64,000 bases of DNA from Liopterus haemorrhoidalis. Lineage: Eukaryota > Arthropoda > Insecta > Coleoptera > Dytiscidae. Below, piece after piece: positions 32,664 through 44,104 of the stretch. Every line of letters starts with the position of its first letter. Within the stretch, counting starts at the first letter, position 1. The position numbers and the translations under genes are program-made. Location: NCBI GenBank assembly GCA_963971575.1, contig OZ020625.1:1054001-1118000 (forward strand), in the 5' to 3' direction. A model generated the notes under the pieces. That model was given only the letters and a program-made list of their open reading frames with translations. It was not told the origin of the DNA and made no database searches.

Positions 32664-32990
32664 TTACTGACCGCCAACATATATGCGGGAAGTATTGTGA
32701 TCATACCGATTTTGACATTTCAAGATTACGATGGATCTCCACGAATTGAGGTCCAACTCACAAATGACAGCTGTATCATGTCAAGTTGCTGTTCTCCCTT
32801 CTCCATTTATTGGGTATTGATCACCGCATTTTAAAATTTCCGGAAAAAAAAATTAAAACTGCCATTAAATTCCAACTAATTAACTTAGTGAAATAAACTC
32901 AGCTTTAGCCAACTTACAAATGACTGCTGAATCATGTCAAGTTGCTGTTCTCCCTTCTACATAACGTTTTGACTATTTTTAGCATACTTC
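32664..32990 (+). repeat. Partial dispersed element and two tandem units
   Basis: 32664-32752 is the beginning of the (TGTC)n element (GACCGCCAACATATA, CCGATTTTGACATTTC, CTCCACGAATTGAGGTCC). It is followed by two copies, about 145 bp apart, of CAAATGACWGCTGWATCATG TCAAGTTGCTGTTCTCCC, a unit also repeated at 37.6-38.1 kb. Confidence 0.65.
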
Positions 32991-32998
32991 GCAGTTTT

Positions 32999-33866
32999 TA
33001 CCGACCGCCAACATATATAAGGCAGGTATTGTGATCATACCGATTTTGACATTTCGAGATTTCGATGGATCTCCACGAATTGAGGTCCCTACATAACGTT
33101 TTGACTATTTTTAGCATGATGTCTGTCGGTCTGTCTGTCTGTCTGTCCGTCTATCCGTCCGTCCGTCCGTCCGTCTGTCGGTCCGTGTACACATGCAAAG
33201 CAAATTCGGCTAAAAGGATTTTTATGAAACTTCATATTTAAGCTTTTGACATCAATGGCACGAGTTGATCAACTTTTGGTAAAAATCGGTTAACTATTAA
33301 TGGGAGTTTACTCATGTTGGTTTTAAGATTTTGGTGCGTATATTTCACAAAAGAGAAATATTTAGAAAAAAATTATTCAACAAAAGTTACTACAAAAACA
33401 ATAACTTTTATTTGAGACATTTTTTGATAAAGCAGCATAAATTAAACAAGTACCCAGCAAACATTCAACTAACGGCCGAATGCTGGCAAACTGCTTTTAT
33501 GGTGGTAAATTACTGGCACCAAAAGTAAGTGCAACGCCAGTATTAATAATGTACTTCACATTTGTATTTCGCATTCCGCCTATACGAAGTACTTTACCAG
33601 CATTTTATAAGCACTCTTCTTCACTCATACTTTTTACTTAAAACCATCAGAAATAAATCTTGCAACTAATGCGATTATTTTGCACTTTACCGTTGCTGGG
33701 CCAGCAACTGATACATCAATGGGCCAGTAACGGCCCCGGGGACACCGGGGTACTGGCCCATTACTTTCTATGCCGGGGAGTATGTGCTTTACCAGTACTG
33801 GCCCGTATAAAAATGTTTGCTGGGTACTTTGTGATGGCGGTTGGTTCTGTGGTGGCCACAACTGAT
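32999..33866 (+). mobile_element. Dispersed (TGTC)n element, copy 2
   Basis: The most complete order of parts: ACCGACCGCCAACATATA start, CTCCACGAATTGAGGTCC, TAGCATGATGTCTG, a TGTC/CGTC microsatellite at 33118-33185, GTGTACACATGCAAAGC, ATGGCACGAGTTGATCAACT, then (after the nested MITE) TACTTTGTGATGGCGG and GTGGTGGCCACA. The ends share only an inverted GGCGGTCGG. No coding sequence is seen. Confidence 0.7.
33453..33824. mobile_element. 372-bp MITE with TA target duplication
   Basis: CCCAGCAAACATTC and AAAATGTTTGCTGGG inverted ends with TA on both sides; its removal restores ACAAGTACTTTGTGATGG of the host element exactly as in the other copies. The interior is rich in TACTGGCCC / GGGCCAGTA words in both orientations. 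Confidence 0.87.
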
Positions 33867-34156
33867 TTTGTTAGATCATCAGTTGCATTTTGGAAGTGAG
33901 GACCTTTTTTTAGGTTATTACTTGAATGTGAAAATTGAACTTTTTTAGCCCGATTAAGAAGTAGAACCCAATCCACTACGTCCCCTTTAAAACAATTTTG
34001 TCTTCTAATCCCTCCTCCCAGGAAACAAAATACTGGGGGGGGGGCGCTTTTAGTGGACAATAGACTTAAAACTACATGAATCGTCGCTTGAAGAATCTTA
34101 TATTCGTCAACAGTAATTTTCGTGGATAAAAGACGTTATTGTATTATTTTCTTTAG
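33867..34156 (+). other. Intron before v19
   Basis: Contains one unit-like piece of the 39-bp minisatellite (GGAAGTGAGGACCTTTTTTT) and, from about 34056, the upstream half of a duplicated block shared with the region before v20 (CTTAAAACTACATGAATCGT). Confidence 0.6.
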
Positions 34157-34444
34157 TACCACCCAGGATAACACCGTTTGGGTTTGAAGATGGTCCCATC
34201 AATTCTGGGGAATATACCTCCTTGACTTGTATGGTACCTAGTGGGGACTTTCCTCTGAATATCACTTGGCTTTTTAATGGAAAAAGTGTTAAAAGCTATC
34301 ATGAAATAAGCGTCACTAAAGCTGGAAGAAGAGGATCAAATCTAATGATTGAAGCGGCCTCTTATTCTTTATCGGGAAATTATACTTGTGTCGCTTCGAA
34401 TTCGGCAGGAAGTTTTGAGCATACAGCCGAATTATTTGTTAATG
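34157..34444 (+). CDS. Dscam1: Dscam1 exon 9 variant v19 (alternative Ig7 domain)
   Basis: 96 codons: VPPRITPFGFEDGPINSGEY, VPSGDFPLNITWLFNGKSV, KAGRRGSNLMIEAASYSLSG, NYTC, tail HTAELFVN. Cys25, Trp38, Cys78; sequons NIT and NYT. Differs from v20 by only about ten residues, most in the C' to E strands; flanking introns are duplicated too. Acceptor TTTTCTTTAG|TA, donor G|GTATAT. Confidence 0.94.
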
Positions 34445-34778
34445 GTATATTTTTTCTCAAAAAGGCTTGGCTTTTAATTAATTTTAACACTATTTTTTTG
34501 TAATCTCCTTCTGTATTTCCTTCCTGGCCCTAGACGTATTTCTTAAGCTGCATTTAGAGCTCTTTAAATTAATAGTCTGTGGACTTATACGTTGTAGATT
34601 TTTTTTTTTCAACAAGTTATGCTGGAAGCATTGAAGGACGATGGCTCCAATAATTTTAAGCTCATGCATATAGGAAAAGAAAAGCTTCGCAACCAAGGGA
34701 TCCTCCTACAAGTTTAAAATGCAGTATCGGAATTATTGAAAAATCCAGAAACTATTCGAACACTCAAAAGAATAATTA

Positions 34779-35186
34779 CAGTCTGTTTCAAACGCTTAGG
34801 CGGAACTAAATGGGAATTTCGTTCTTTTAGGTTGTCACGACAAGGGACCTTGCTAGGGTTATTTCATTTTTCACGTTGAAATGTCAAAATTTAAAATTAC
34901 AACAATGAAACCATGGAAACGAATGACCTATGTCAAAATTAAATTATTTTTTTTGTATATTTTAATGACAAAAAAATAAATAAATGGGAAATTTGTATTA
35001 AGGATGACACAAAAAATCAAAATATAAAGAAAATGACATTTTAAAATGATATTAACCTTAACCAAAAAATGTTTATTGTAAGTATGATTTACAAAGCTTA
35101 AACAAAACGGCTGAAAAGCACGATTTAAGCGATGAAAGTAACTAAATTGCAAAATCTAGTTCCGCTTAACCGTTTGAAACAGACTG
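34779..35186. mobile_element. TA-flanked MITE (CAGTCTGTTTCAAACG family)
   Basis: 408 bp; CAGTCTGTTTCAAACGCTTA GGCGGAACTA at the left and its complement at the right, TA on both sides. One-ended or diverged relatives occur at about 37.11, 61.16 and 62.1-62.3 kb. Tc1/mariner-type by target site. Confidence 0.85.
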
Positions 35187-35296
35187 TAGGAGTAATATTT
35201 TTAATTTATTGTTTAATTTAATCTACTTTTTTGATAATTAATGTTGCGTTATATATTTATTTTCTTTTGCTACTATTATTATGGGACAGAGGGAGT

Positions 35297-36259
35297 ATAA
35301 TCTGTCTTAATTTGTAATACGAAACTAGATCTGGTTACTTTAGTGACTGTTGTGGTGTAAACAGACTTTTGTAGAATCATGTGAACTTGTAAATCTGGCT
35401 TTTAAAAGTTTGGTTAAGTTTCATCATATTGAGGTTATTACTAAATTGGCATGTCAAAATTGTGATTTACATGTCAAATATTTTGAATGTATATATTAAT
35501 ATTTATTTCATCAAACTTTCGATTATTACTCGTATAATAGTAAAAAAATATTACGATTATCAATGAAATATCGTGATAAAATATAAAAAACAAAAATACA
35601 TATTATATAATAATAATTTATTATTTTATTCTGCTGCCCTTAAAATCTAATTCTTGTTTTGCAAAATTTAATAACATATTTAAACAAAAATATTCATTTT
35701 TTTAATGTAAATCCCAAATTTTTCTCTGCAAATCTTTCCGAAACATGTAGTCTGTGGTTCTATCTGTTTTCTTATTATTACCTCTTCCTATGTTCATCGG
35801 TCTTAAATTTTCTACACCTTCATTTAAAATTTTTCTTACTACTCCTTCAGAAATCTAAAGAAATTGAAATGGGTAAATTATTTTATATTTTACAACAAAA
35901 AGGACACCAAGATTTACTGAAAAAATATCTGCCACAAGGTTTATAATTTTTCTCTTTTTAATTTTGTTCCATTTTTTTCTAAAAGTTTTCCATAAGCCTT
36001 ATATATGTGTTTTTTTGTATATTTATCTAATTGTTGTCTCTTATGCATATTTTCTGATGTTATGTTCTTATTTTGGTTGTATAAAAATACTTTTCAATTA
36101 AAAAAATAAATTGACATATAATTTAATGTCAAATATGAATTGTCAAATGTTTTGAAAGGTGCCATTTCAGCAGTACCACCCTAAGATGATATTTTAAATA
36201 GACAACATAAAAAATGAAATTTTCCTCTTAGTTTCGTATTACAAATTGAGACAGATAAT
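35297..36259. mobile_element. MITE with TAATCTGTCT.AATTTGTAAT ends
   Basis: Left TAATCTGTCTTAATTTGTAA TACGAAACTAG, right its complement ending ATTGAGACAGATAATA. The interior is AT-rich without coding sequence; an open frame at 35659-35946 reads as low-complexity AT. A shorter copy is at 39299-39484 and a related long inverted repeat at 58490-59112. Confidence 0.75.
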
Positions 36260-36453
36260 ATATATTTTTAGTAGCAATGGCTAAAAATATATATTATTTC
36301 TACCTACTCTCCCACTTTTGGACTCGATAAAAAACGAAATCTTTCGTGTATAATAGGCTTAAAACTACATGAATCGTTGCTTAAAGAATCTTATACTTGT
36401 CTACGATGATAATTTTCGTTGATAGATGACTTTATTGTTAATTTTTTCCTTAG

Positions 36454-36741
36454 TACCACCCAGGATAACACCGTTTGGGTTTGAAGATGGTCCCATCAAT
36501 TCTGGGGAATATACTTCCTTGACTTGTATGACATCTAGTGGGGACTTACCTCTGAATATCACCTGGCTTTTTAACGGACGGACTGTTAAAAGTTATCATG
36601 AAATAACTGTCACTAAAGTTGGAAGAAGAGGCTCTAGTCTTATGATCGAAGCGGCCTCTTACTCATTATCGGGAAATTATACTTGTGTCGCTTCGAATTC
36701 TGCGGGAAATTTCGAACATACAGCAGAATTATTCGTTAATG
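36454..36741 (+). CDS. Dscam1: Dscam1 exon 9 variant v20 (alternative Ig7 domain)
   Basis: 96 codons: VPPRITPFGFEDGPINSGEY, TSSGDLPLNITWLFNGRTV, KVGRRGSSLMIEAASYSLSG, NYTC, tail HTAELFVN. Cys25, Trp38, Cys78; sequons NIT and NYT. Youngest-looking duplicate in the array (with v19). The frame stays open for 200 bp past the donor G|GTATAT, but the sequence loses Ig character there and matches the intron after v19, so the exon ends at NVN-equivalent FVN. Confidence 0.94.
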
Positions 36742-38158
36742 GTATATTTTTTGTCGAGAAGACTTGGCTGTTAAATTTTAACACTATTTTTTGTATTGTT
36801 CCTTGTATATTCCCTTCCTGGAACCTTTTTCGTATTTCTTGGTTACATAATTCGCTGATGGGCTTGAAAAAGGTGTTAAGTCTTCTTACGTATGACTTAT
36901 CTCCATTTTCGCCCCCATCAGCGAATTTATCAGTCGATTATTTTTCTTGATTTTTAAGTCAGTTTCTAATTGTCGATTTAGGGTCCGAGATGACCGAAAA
37001 CTAAAGAAGATGAGTTTATGAAATTCTTCTTTTTCTTCTTCCGCATTTATAAGATAGAATTTGGTCAATTTTTAAATGAAATAAAAAAGTATTAAGGGCA
37101 AGGTATAGTCTGTTTGTTTAGTTTAAGCGGAACTAAATGGGAGTTTCGTGCTTTTAAGGGTGTCATTAGAAGGAATTTTGCTTAGTTTATTTCATGTTTT
37201 ATATTGGCATGTGAAAATTAAATATTGAAACTTAAATGATTGCAAATTAAAAATAAAATATTTAATACATTTTTTGATGAAAAAAAATAATAATAAATCG
37301 GAAATTTTTATTAAGAATGACCCAAAAAATTAAAATACGAGTGTGGTTTCAAAAGTAAGTTAGACTATTTTTTTAAATTCGTGTGGTTTGCGGGAAAATC
37401 TGGTCAAAAAAAAAGTCTCAGGGAATTTGCGTCTGGGTGTAGTGTCAATTTCAGTCAGGCTCCAGCCACTATGGAGACTCCACTTGCTCCTACCGCCGAC
37501 TGCGAAGTTTCCTGTAAAGTGATGCACAAGTTCAATTCTAATCACTTACCCCGTCATTTTTTTTACCCCGTGTAAGATATAAAAAAAATTGTAATAGAAA
37601 ACCCATTTTAAAATTCGAACAAAATAAATTAGTGAAACAAATTCAGTGGAAATTGACAGATTCATCATATCAAGTTGTTCTTCTTCTTTATCATCATACT
37701 AGGAATTGTTCACCGCGTTTAAAATTTTATATAAGTAAAGATATTATTATTTAAGTAAAGAAAAACGAATTCCAAAAAGCGCTATAAAATTCTTCAACAG
37801 CAAACAACTCGCAAACGACAGCTGCATTACATCAAGTTGTGGTCCTTCCTCATCACTAGGTATTTTTCCCCGCGTGTATGAATCTATATAAAAAAAATCG
37901 TAATAGAAAAACCGCTATAAAATTCGAATAAAATTAATAAGCAAAACAAATTTAGTGGATATTGACTTCATAAACGACTGCTGCATCATATCAAGTTGCT
38001 ATTCTTCCTCATCACCAACTAGGTATTGTTCATCGCGTTTAAAAATCTATATGAATAAAATCGTAATACAAGAATCAACTTAAAATTCTAGGAGTCAATC
38101 CCAAATGACAGTAGAATCATATCAAATCTCAGATTTTATATATATTTTATACTTCTAG
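36742..38158 (+). other. Intron v20-v21 with repeat fragments
   Basis: 36742-36850 is the downstream half of the v19/v20 duplication (ACTTGGCTGTTAAATTTTAA, CCTTCCTGG). 37107-37340 is one end of the CAGTCTGTTTC MITE family. 37340-37575 looks like a mobile-element terminal piece (GTGTGGTTTCAAAAGTAAGT; GCCAC..GGAGACTCCACTTG), family uncertain. 37603-38110 holds about three diverged tandem units (ATCATATCAAGTTG, CTTCCTCATCAC, GTTCACCGCG). Confidence 0.55.
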
Positions 38159-38446
38159 TACCACCACGAATTGCTCCATTTTCCTTCGAAGATCACGCCA
38201 TAAACGAAGGCGAATACGCTTACGTACAATGTATGGTACCAAATGGAGATCTTCCATTATCCATAGAATGGAGTTTTAATGGAAAACCTGTGAAAAAATA
38301 CGCTGAAATGTCCATTTCGAATTCTGGGAAACGTGGTTCGACATTGACAATAGATTCAGTCACCCATAATTTGGCTGGGAATTATACTTGCGGAGCAACA
38401 AATAAGGCTGGAACTTATCAGCATAGTGCCACTCTATTAGTCAATG
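38159..38446 (+). CDS. Dscam1: Dscam1 exon 9 variant v21 (alternative Ig7 domain)
   Basis: 96 codons: VPPRIAPFSFEDHAINEGEY, VPNGDLPLSIEWSFNGKPV, NSGKRGSTLTIDSVTHNLAG, NYTC, tail SATLLVN. Cys25, Trp38, Cys78; sequon NYT. More diverged member of the v19-v21 group. Acceptor ATACTTCTAG|TA, donor G|GTTATT. Its intron carries TGTAGT and TGTAGC in tandem; GTAGATGTAGCA at 38467-38478 can pair at 10 of 12 positions with 60951-60962. Confidence 0.93.
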
Positions 38447-40717
38447 GTTATTTATGTTCTAGTGTAGTAGATGTAGCAGAGCCCATTTAGACATCAAAAT
38501 TAAAACAGATCTGTTTTTAATTATTTTTAAAATAATTAAAACATATAACAGTGTTCAGAAATATCCGATTTATCAGTTCAATTTGTGTAAAATTAAACAG
38601 AAATCAAAGTATCATAAAAAAATTCTTTTCTAAACGCAACTGTCAAAATTCAGTTTTATTTGTTTGGTTTTGGGCCTAACCTAAAGCCGCATTCAGAGCT
38701 CTATAAATTAATACACAATAGCCCAGCGTTTCCCAAACTGTGCGCCGCGAAGACCCAAGACCTTGTTTTTGTGTGACCACTCACTTTGTAATTTAGAAGT
38801 GAGGACCTTTTTTTTATCATTTCTTTGTAATTTAGAAGACCTCGGCTACACCTCGGCATTTAAATTCAGACAAAAAAAAAATTAAAATAAATAAATAAAA
38901 TAAATCCGATTAGACGTTAATTTGGATATCTAAATGGGCCCTTTAGGCGTATATATTAGATTTTTTATCCCCACCCTTTGCACTTAACCCTGCACAGTTT
39001 AGTTCAGTTTAGTTTATGTGTTGTGAAACCTAGGTAAATAGGGATAAAAGGGTGCAAGTAGCCATAAATGTTTATTTAGTCTACTGACAAAATACTTATT
39101 CATTTCAATTTTAATTTTGTTTTTGTTTATTTAATTTTTATTTTTTTGTTATTTGAATTTTTGTGTGTATTAAATGTTTCAGTACATAATATTAAAAATG
39201 CGCAAATAGCCTTAAATATTTATTTAATCTACCAACAGTTCAGTCATTCATTTCAATTTAATTTTAATTTTATTTTTCTTCTTCTATATTTGCAAAGTAT
39301 TATCTGTCTCATTTTGTAATACATAACTAACAGGTAAAGTTAATTTTTTATGTTGTATATTGACAATACATTTATAATATTATCATAGTATTGGTTCACA
39401 TGGATACGCCAAAGTCTGTTTACACCACAACAGTCACCAAAGTAACCAGATCTAGTTTCGTATTACAAATTGAGACAGATTATATATTAATACATTTCTC
39501 AATGGGATTAAAAAGGCGCAAATAGCCTTAAATGTTATTTAATCCACCAACACATCACTCATTCATTTCAATTTAGGTTTAATTTTAATTTTTTTTTCTT
39601 CTAAATTTGAAAGGTATCTTAATACGTTTCAGAGTGGGATTTAAAGGCGCAAATAGCCTTAAATGTTTATTTAATCTACCAACAGATCACTCAATCATTT
39701 CAATTTAAGTTTAATTTGTTTTTTTTTTTCTTCTAAATATGAAAGGTATCTTAATACATTTCAGAGTGGGATTAAAAAAGCGCAGATAGCTTTAAATGTT
39801 TATTTAATCTACCAAAAAATCACTCATTCATTTCAATTTAAGTTATATTTTATTTATTTAATTAATATTATTTTTTTTAATTTGAAAGGTATATGCATTT
39901 CAGAGTAGGATTAAAAAGGCGCAAATAGCCTTAAATGTTTATTTAATATACTCATAGAACACTCATACATTTAAACTAAATTTTTTTATTTATTTTTTAA
40001 AAATTGGGGAAGGTGAAAAGCATTTTAGTTATCTCAAATAGCGGTAAAAAAGTGCAAATAGCCTTAAATGTTTATGTAATCTACTGAATAACACTGATTT
40101 TTTTAATTTGATTGGATTTTTTTTTTTAATTTGCCAGACAAGTTAATATCATGAGTTCTAAAAGAAATTACATAAGGGTTGGCTTTGGAAAATAAAAGTA
40201 ATGTCAACAGCAAGCTTTAGAATTAACTAACTCATCGCTGTTGTTGTTGTCATAAGTTTATATTGTTATATAAAGCTTGCAATAGACATTATTTTATTTT
40301 TTTCTTAACCAAGCCTTACGTAATTTCTTTTTGAATTCATAGTACATCCTAAATATTTAAAGCGTAAATAGCCTTAAATGTTTATTTAATCTACAGAAAG
40401 CAACACTCTTTCGCTGAAAGGTGAAAATACTGTGACCGAGAATAGAACCCGGGTCTTTTTGTTATGTAGATGTCTTCCAATGAAACCAGGACAATTCCAA
40501 GCCCGGATAAAATAGAAACGGCGTATTTTTTTTATTAATTCCACTTAGTGGTATATAATAAAAGCTTTTAGTACGTAGATACAACACACTTAATTTTCAA
40601 AATATAAATTTTTGTGATTACAGCAAAAAATATAAGGACGTCTATAGACATCACTTAATACCTGCGAACCCTTTAATATGTAAAAATTCACATTTTTATT
40701 CGTAATTTTTCTTACAG
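38447..40717 (+). repeat. Intron with tandem array (GCAAATAGCCTTAAATGTTT units)
   Basis: From about 39048 to 40400 the words GCAAATAGCCTTAAATGTTT ATTTAATCTACC and CACTCATTCATTTCAATTTA recur 8-9 times at about 120-150 bp steps. Two MITEs interrupt it: 39299-39484 (TCTGTCTCATTTTGTAATAC ends) and 40145-40352 (ATGAGTTCTAAAAGAAATTA ends, family of 29096). At 38725, GCGTTTCCCAAACTGTGCGC resembles one hAT end. 40430-40500 has a B-box-like GGGTTCTATTC on the minus strand, possibly a decayed SINE. Confidence 0.7.
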
Positions 40718-41005
40718 TCCCCCCAAGAATTTCACCATTTTCTTTCGAAGAAAAATCATTTTCACCCGGTCAATACGCAAATATTCAATGTACTATCCCG
40801 GAAGGGGACTTGCCTCTTTATATAACCTGGCTATTTAAAGGATCGCTCATAACAGAAGCAATGGGGATATCTATTTCAAAAGTTGGAAAACGTAGTAGTA
40901 TTTTGACCATAGAAAGTATTAGTGGGTATAATGCAGGAAAATATATTTGTAAAGCGGAAAATCCAAGCGGTATGGCTGCTTATGCCGCTGAATTAATTGT
41001 TAATG
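40718..41005 (+). CDS. Dscam1: Dscam1 exon 9 variant v22 (alternative Ig7 domain)
   Basis: 96 codons: VPPRISPFSFEEKSFSPGQY, IPEGDLPLYITWLFKGSLI, KVGKRSSILTIESISGYNAG, KYIC, tail AAELIVN. Cys25, Trp38, Cys78. No sequon. First of the EAMG group; it keeps the PPRI start of v19-v21 and the full 96 residues, so it bridges the two groups. AENPSG replaces AENSAG. Acceptor TTTTTCTTACAG|TC, donor G|GTGAAC. Confidence 0.93.
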
Positions 41006-41388
41006 GTGAACAATTTTATATTTTTAAACTTTTTGATTTTTTTTCCATTTTTCCATCTCAAATTTTCCTTAAAACTAATTTTGAAAGGCACTTATAGTCT
41101 TAAATACTTTGGAAAATAAAACGTTCTGGTCGTTCCAATCGTAATTGCTGCCCAATTCTTGAATATCTATTCGCAACTCTAGATGAAACATGGGGAATTT
41201 AGCACGCAAAATCGTTCAAGAATTGGACTCCTTGGCATTGAATTCGGTAGAGCTGGCAACATTTGGACCGCGGGACTTGGAGAGGCAGGTGAACATATGC
41301 CTTCAGTACAAGTTTGAACTCGGTAGAGTAATTTTGTTCCCCGTAGCGATTTTTTTCGTGAAACAGTTTTTTCTAGTGCGTTCTAAAA

Positions 41389-41960
41389 ATGAGTGACATT
41401 CATTTCGAGCAACGGTGTGCTATCAGGTTTTGCTTCAGACTTAGGCACAGTTTAGGAAACTTTTGAAAAACTTCAGCAGGCCTACGAAGTTTTTTTGTCA
41501 AGGACCCAGGTTTTTTGGTGGTTTAAGGCATTTTCAGAAGGAAGAGAGTTGATTGAAGATGAATCACGCAGTGGAAGGCTTTCATCTTCAAGAACCAATG
41601 AAAATTTCGATAGAATCCGAGTGCGTTCAGATCGGTTGACAGTCAGAATGATCGGGGAAGAGTTGAATTTGACTCACACTACCGTTCATCAGATTTTGAC
41701 CAATGCGCCTTTTCACACAGCAATTTAAATAAATGAGTTTTTGGCCAGTAAAAACATTCCCGTGGCTCCTCATTCGCCTGACTTGAGTCCTTGTGACTTT
41801 TTCCTCTTCCCAAGATTGAAAAATCGCCTCAAGGGATTTCATTTTGGGAAACTTTTGCCCTACGCAGACAGTTTTTTGTTAAGGCCCCAGGTTTTTTGGT
41901 AGCTTAAGGCATTTTCAGAAGGAAGAGAGTTGATTGAAAATGAATCACGCATAAAAGACT
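41389..41960 (+). pseudogene. Internally deleted mariner transposase
   Basis: From ATG at 41389: MSDIHFEQRCAIRFCFRL, then after frame breaks SRTQVFWWFKAFSEGRELIE, DESRSGRLSSSRTNENFDRI, RLTVRMIGEELNLTHTTVHQ (paired HTH) and, after a deletion of the catalytic middle, SKNIPVAPHSPDLSPCDFFL, FPRLKNRLKGFHFG. A partial direct repeat of the HTH coding part follows at about 41880-41960. Different mariner subgroup from elements 1-3. Confidence 0.8.
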
Positions 41961-41994
41961 TAGATTCGAATGCAAAAACTTTAATGTGCTAATA

Positions 41995-42571
41995 CCCTTT
42001 TCACACTAGAACTTTAAGATCGGATGTTAAAGTGAATGTATCTTTAAACGCTAATGTGAAACCGTATGGCCTCGTCTAAATACAAGCGATGTTTAAGACA
42101 GAGATCTGCGTCTTAAACATCGTCCGCATTGCCAATTTTCTATTATAAAAAAATACTCCTTGAATTTGTGCTGTCAACATTTTATATTATCATAAACAAG
42201 AATACTGTATTATATCGACGTTATAAGAAGTTTATACTTATTATAATAAAATTATTTATTTTAATAATGTGTTTAATAAAATACAGAGCTACAATAATTG
42301 AGATAAAATGTATCGACTTACATGTTAATACAGGTGTAATATATTCTTTATTGTAGAATGAAATGAAATATCAGTATTTGTTTATAATAATTCAAAATGT
42401 GCGTCTGCGCAGACAGTTCAAAACTGGTAATTTCATGGCGGTAACTTAAGGACAAAATTACTGTAGCTGATGACAGCACCAGAGATTTAAACATCAAGTG
42501 TGAAAGCATACCGATGTTAAACATCGGTGAACTTTAAGTTCACTCGTCTTAAAGTTCTAGTGTGAAAAGGG
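41995..42571. mobile_element. TA-flanked MITE (CCCTTTTCACACTAG ends)
   Basis: CCCTTTTCACACTAGAACTT and its complement at the right, TA at 41993-41994 and 42572-42573. The interior has smaller nested inverted words (GTTTAAGACAGAG / CGTCTTAAACATCG). It lies directly against the Tc1 MITE that follows. Confidence 0.85.
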
Positions 42572-42575
42572 TATA

Positions 42576-43080
42576 CAGTGGGTGGCCAAATTATTAGAGA
42601 CAGCACACCACCTAATTTTCAAGTTTAAATGCATTTTGTGAGAAAATTGTTTTTAAATCATTTTTCTTCTATATTCTTGTTGCTGGTATCATTATTATTT
42701 TAAAAAGCGGGAGATCGCCAAAGAAATCATCACCACCAAGCGGCAATTTATAGAAACCCTTAACAGAGAGTGGCATTACAACCCCAATCTGCGACCCAAC
42801 GCAAAAGTCTGCATAGAAAGCATGCCCAAACGCCTGGAAGCCGCAATCGCAGCAAAGGGTGGCATTACAAAATATTAAGATTTTAATTAATTTGTTAAAT
42901 TAACACTTTTTATACAAAAATAAATGATTATGAATAAGCAATTATGTCGTTTTATATTCTAAATAAAGCACTCTAATGAATAAAAATAAATACGAGACCC
43001 AAAGCCACTTATTTCCTCATTAAATTCATTTGAAAATTACAAAAAATCTGCACTGTCCCTAATAATTTGGCCACCCACTG
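42576..43080 (+). mobile_element. Tc1-derived MITE, copy 2
   Basis: Same ends (CAGTGGGTGGCCAAATTATT) and interior as copy 1 at 2305-2817, TA at 42574-42575 and 43081-43082. Encodes the same transposase tail (CIESMPKRLEAAIAAKGGI). The two copies are very similar, so this family moved relatively recently. Confidence 0.9.
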
Positions 43081-43183
43081 TAAGTCTAGACGTTAATATA
43101 TTAACTCTACTGTGATTTCTGTTTCATATTTGATGGTTGAATTTAAGTTTTAAATATTCGATTCAATATTTATCCTTTTTTAG

Positions 43184-43468
43184 TGCCTCCAAAAATAGAA
43201 CCATTTTCTTTCGGAAGTGCCTTTTCAACCAACGAATATGCTAGCGTTCAATGCAAGGTTGGGGTTGGAGATTTTCCCCTTTACATTACTTGGTTGTTCA
43301 AGGGGACCCAAATAAGCGAGGCAATGGGTATATCCATTGCGTCTGTAGGAAAACGATCTAGTATTTTAACTATAGAAAGCATAAGTGCCTTTAACGCTGG
43401 ACAATATATTTGTAAAGCTGAAAATTCAGCTGGAATGGCAGCTTATGCCACCGAACTGATTGTTAATG
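43184..43468 (+). CDS. Dscam1: Dscam1 exon 9 variant v23 (alternative Ig7 domain)
   Basis: 95 codons: VPPKIEPFSFGSAFSTNEYA, KVGVGDFPLYITWLFKGTQI, SVGKRSSILTIESISAFNAG, QYIC, AENSAGMAAYATELIVN. Cys24, Trp37, Cys77; no sequon. One residue shorter than v22 before the B strand. Acceptor TTTTTTAG|TG, donor G|GTATTA; the open frame past the donor is hydrophobic low-complexity intron. Confidence 0.93.
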
Positions 43469-44104
43469 GTATTATGTTTATGTTAATATTTGTTTTTTTT
43501 ATGTTGGCTGCACCTCCTTTTGCTATAATCCTACCTTTAAACGGTATTGATGTATTTAGTTATCTCTTCTCTTTGGAGTTAACTTCTTCGTACCAAAATT
43601 GACCAAGAAATTGATCTTATTTTTTACACTTCTTATTTCGATGTAGGACTATGTTTCAGTGGTTAGTATTTTAGGCCTGAAACAATGATAGATCTCAATT
43701 GAAATCGTTTTATCGTTAAAATTATATGTCTCATAGTAATGCCGGGTTTACATTGGTAGAGTAAAAGAGCTAGTAACTAGCGCAAGTAACTAGCAACTAG
43801 TTAGTATCCCTGTGTAAACAGTTGACATTGTGACTAGTAGAGTACTAGCTGCCAGTAGTTGGGCTAAGATAGCAGCTAGCTCGTCGACGTATTTACTAGC
43901 TACTATCTTTTCCCCCACTACGCAAAATTGATTCATTTCAAATTGGCGGCAAGCGGTAACCTGTCATAACAAATAGAAAAAAAAACATATCAGATAAGTT
44001 ACAATTTATTTACATAAATTGCGTAACATTGATTTATTAATTGATGATTTTTGAAATCATCTGTGAAATAACTGCCTTTGATACACGAAAAAGATGTTGT
44101 AGAC

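Noticed and set aside
35659..35946. 95-codon open frame
   Set aside because: Low-complexity AT-rich sequence inside a MITE; no domain or splice context.
36426..36950. 174-codon open frame extending v20 in both directions
   Set aside because: Ig similarity begins at the AG before 36454 and ends at the FVN/GT position; the flanking parts match intron around v19, so only the 288-bp exon is real.
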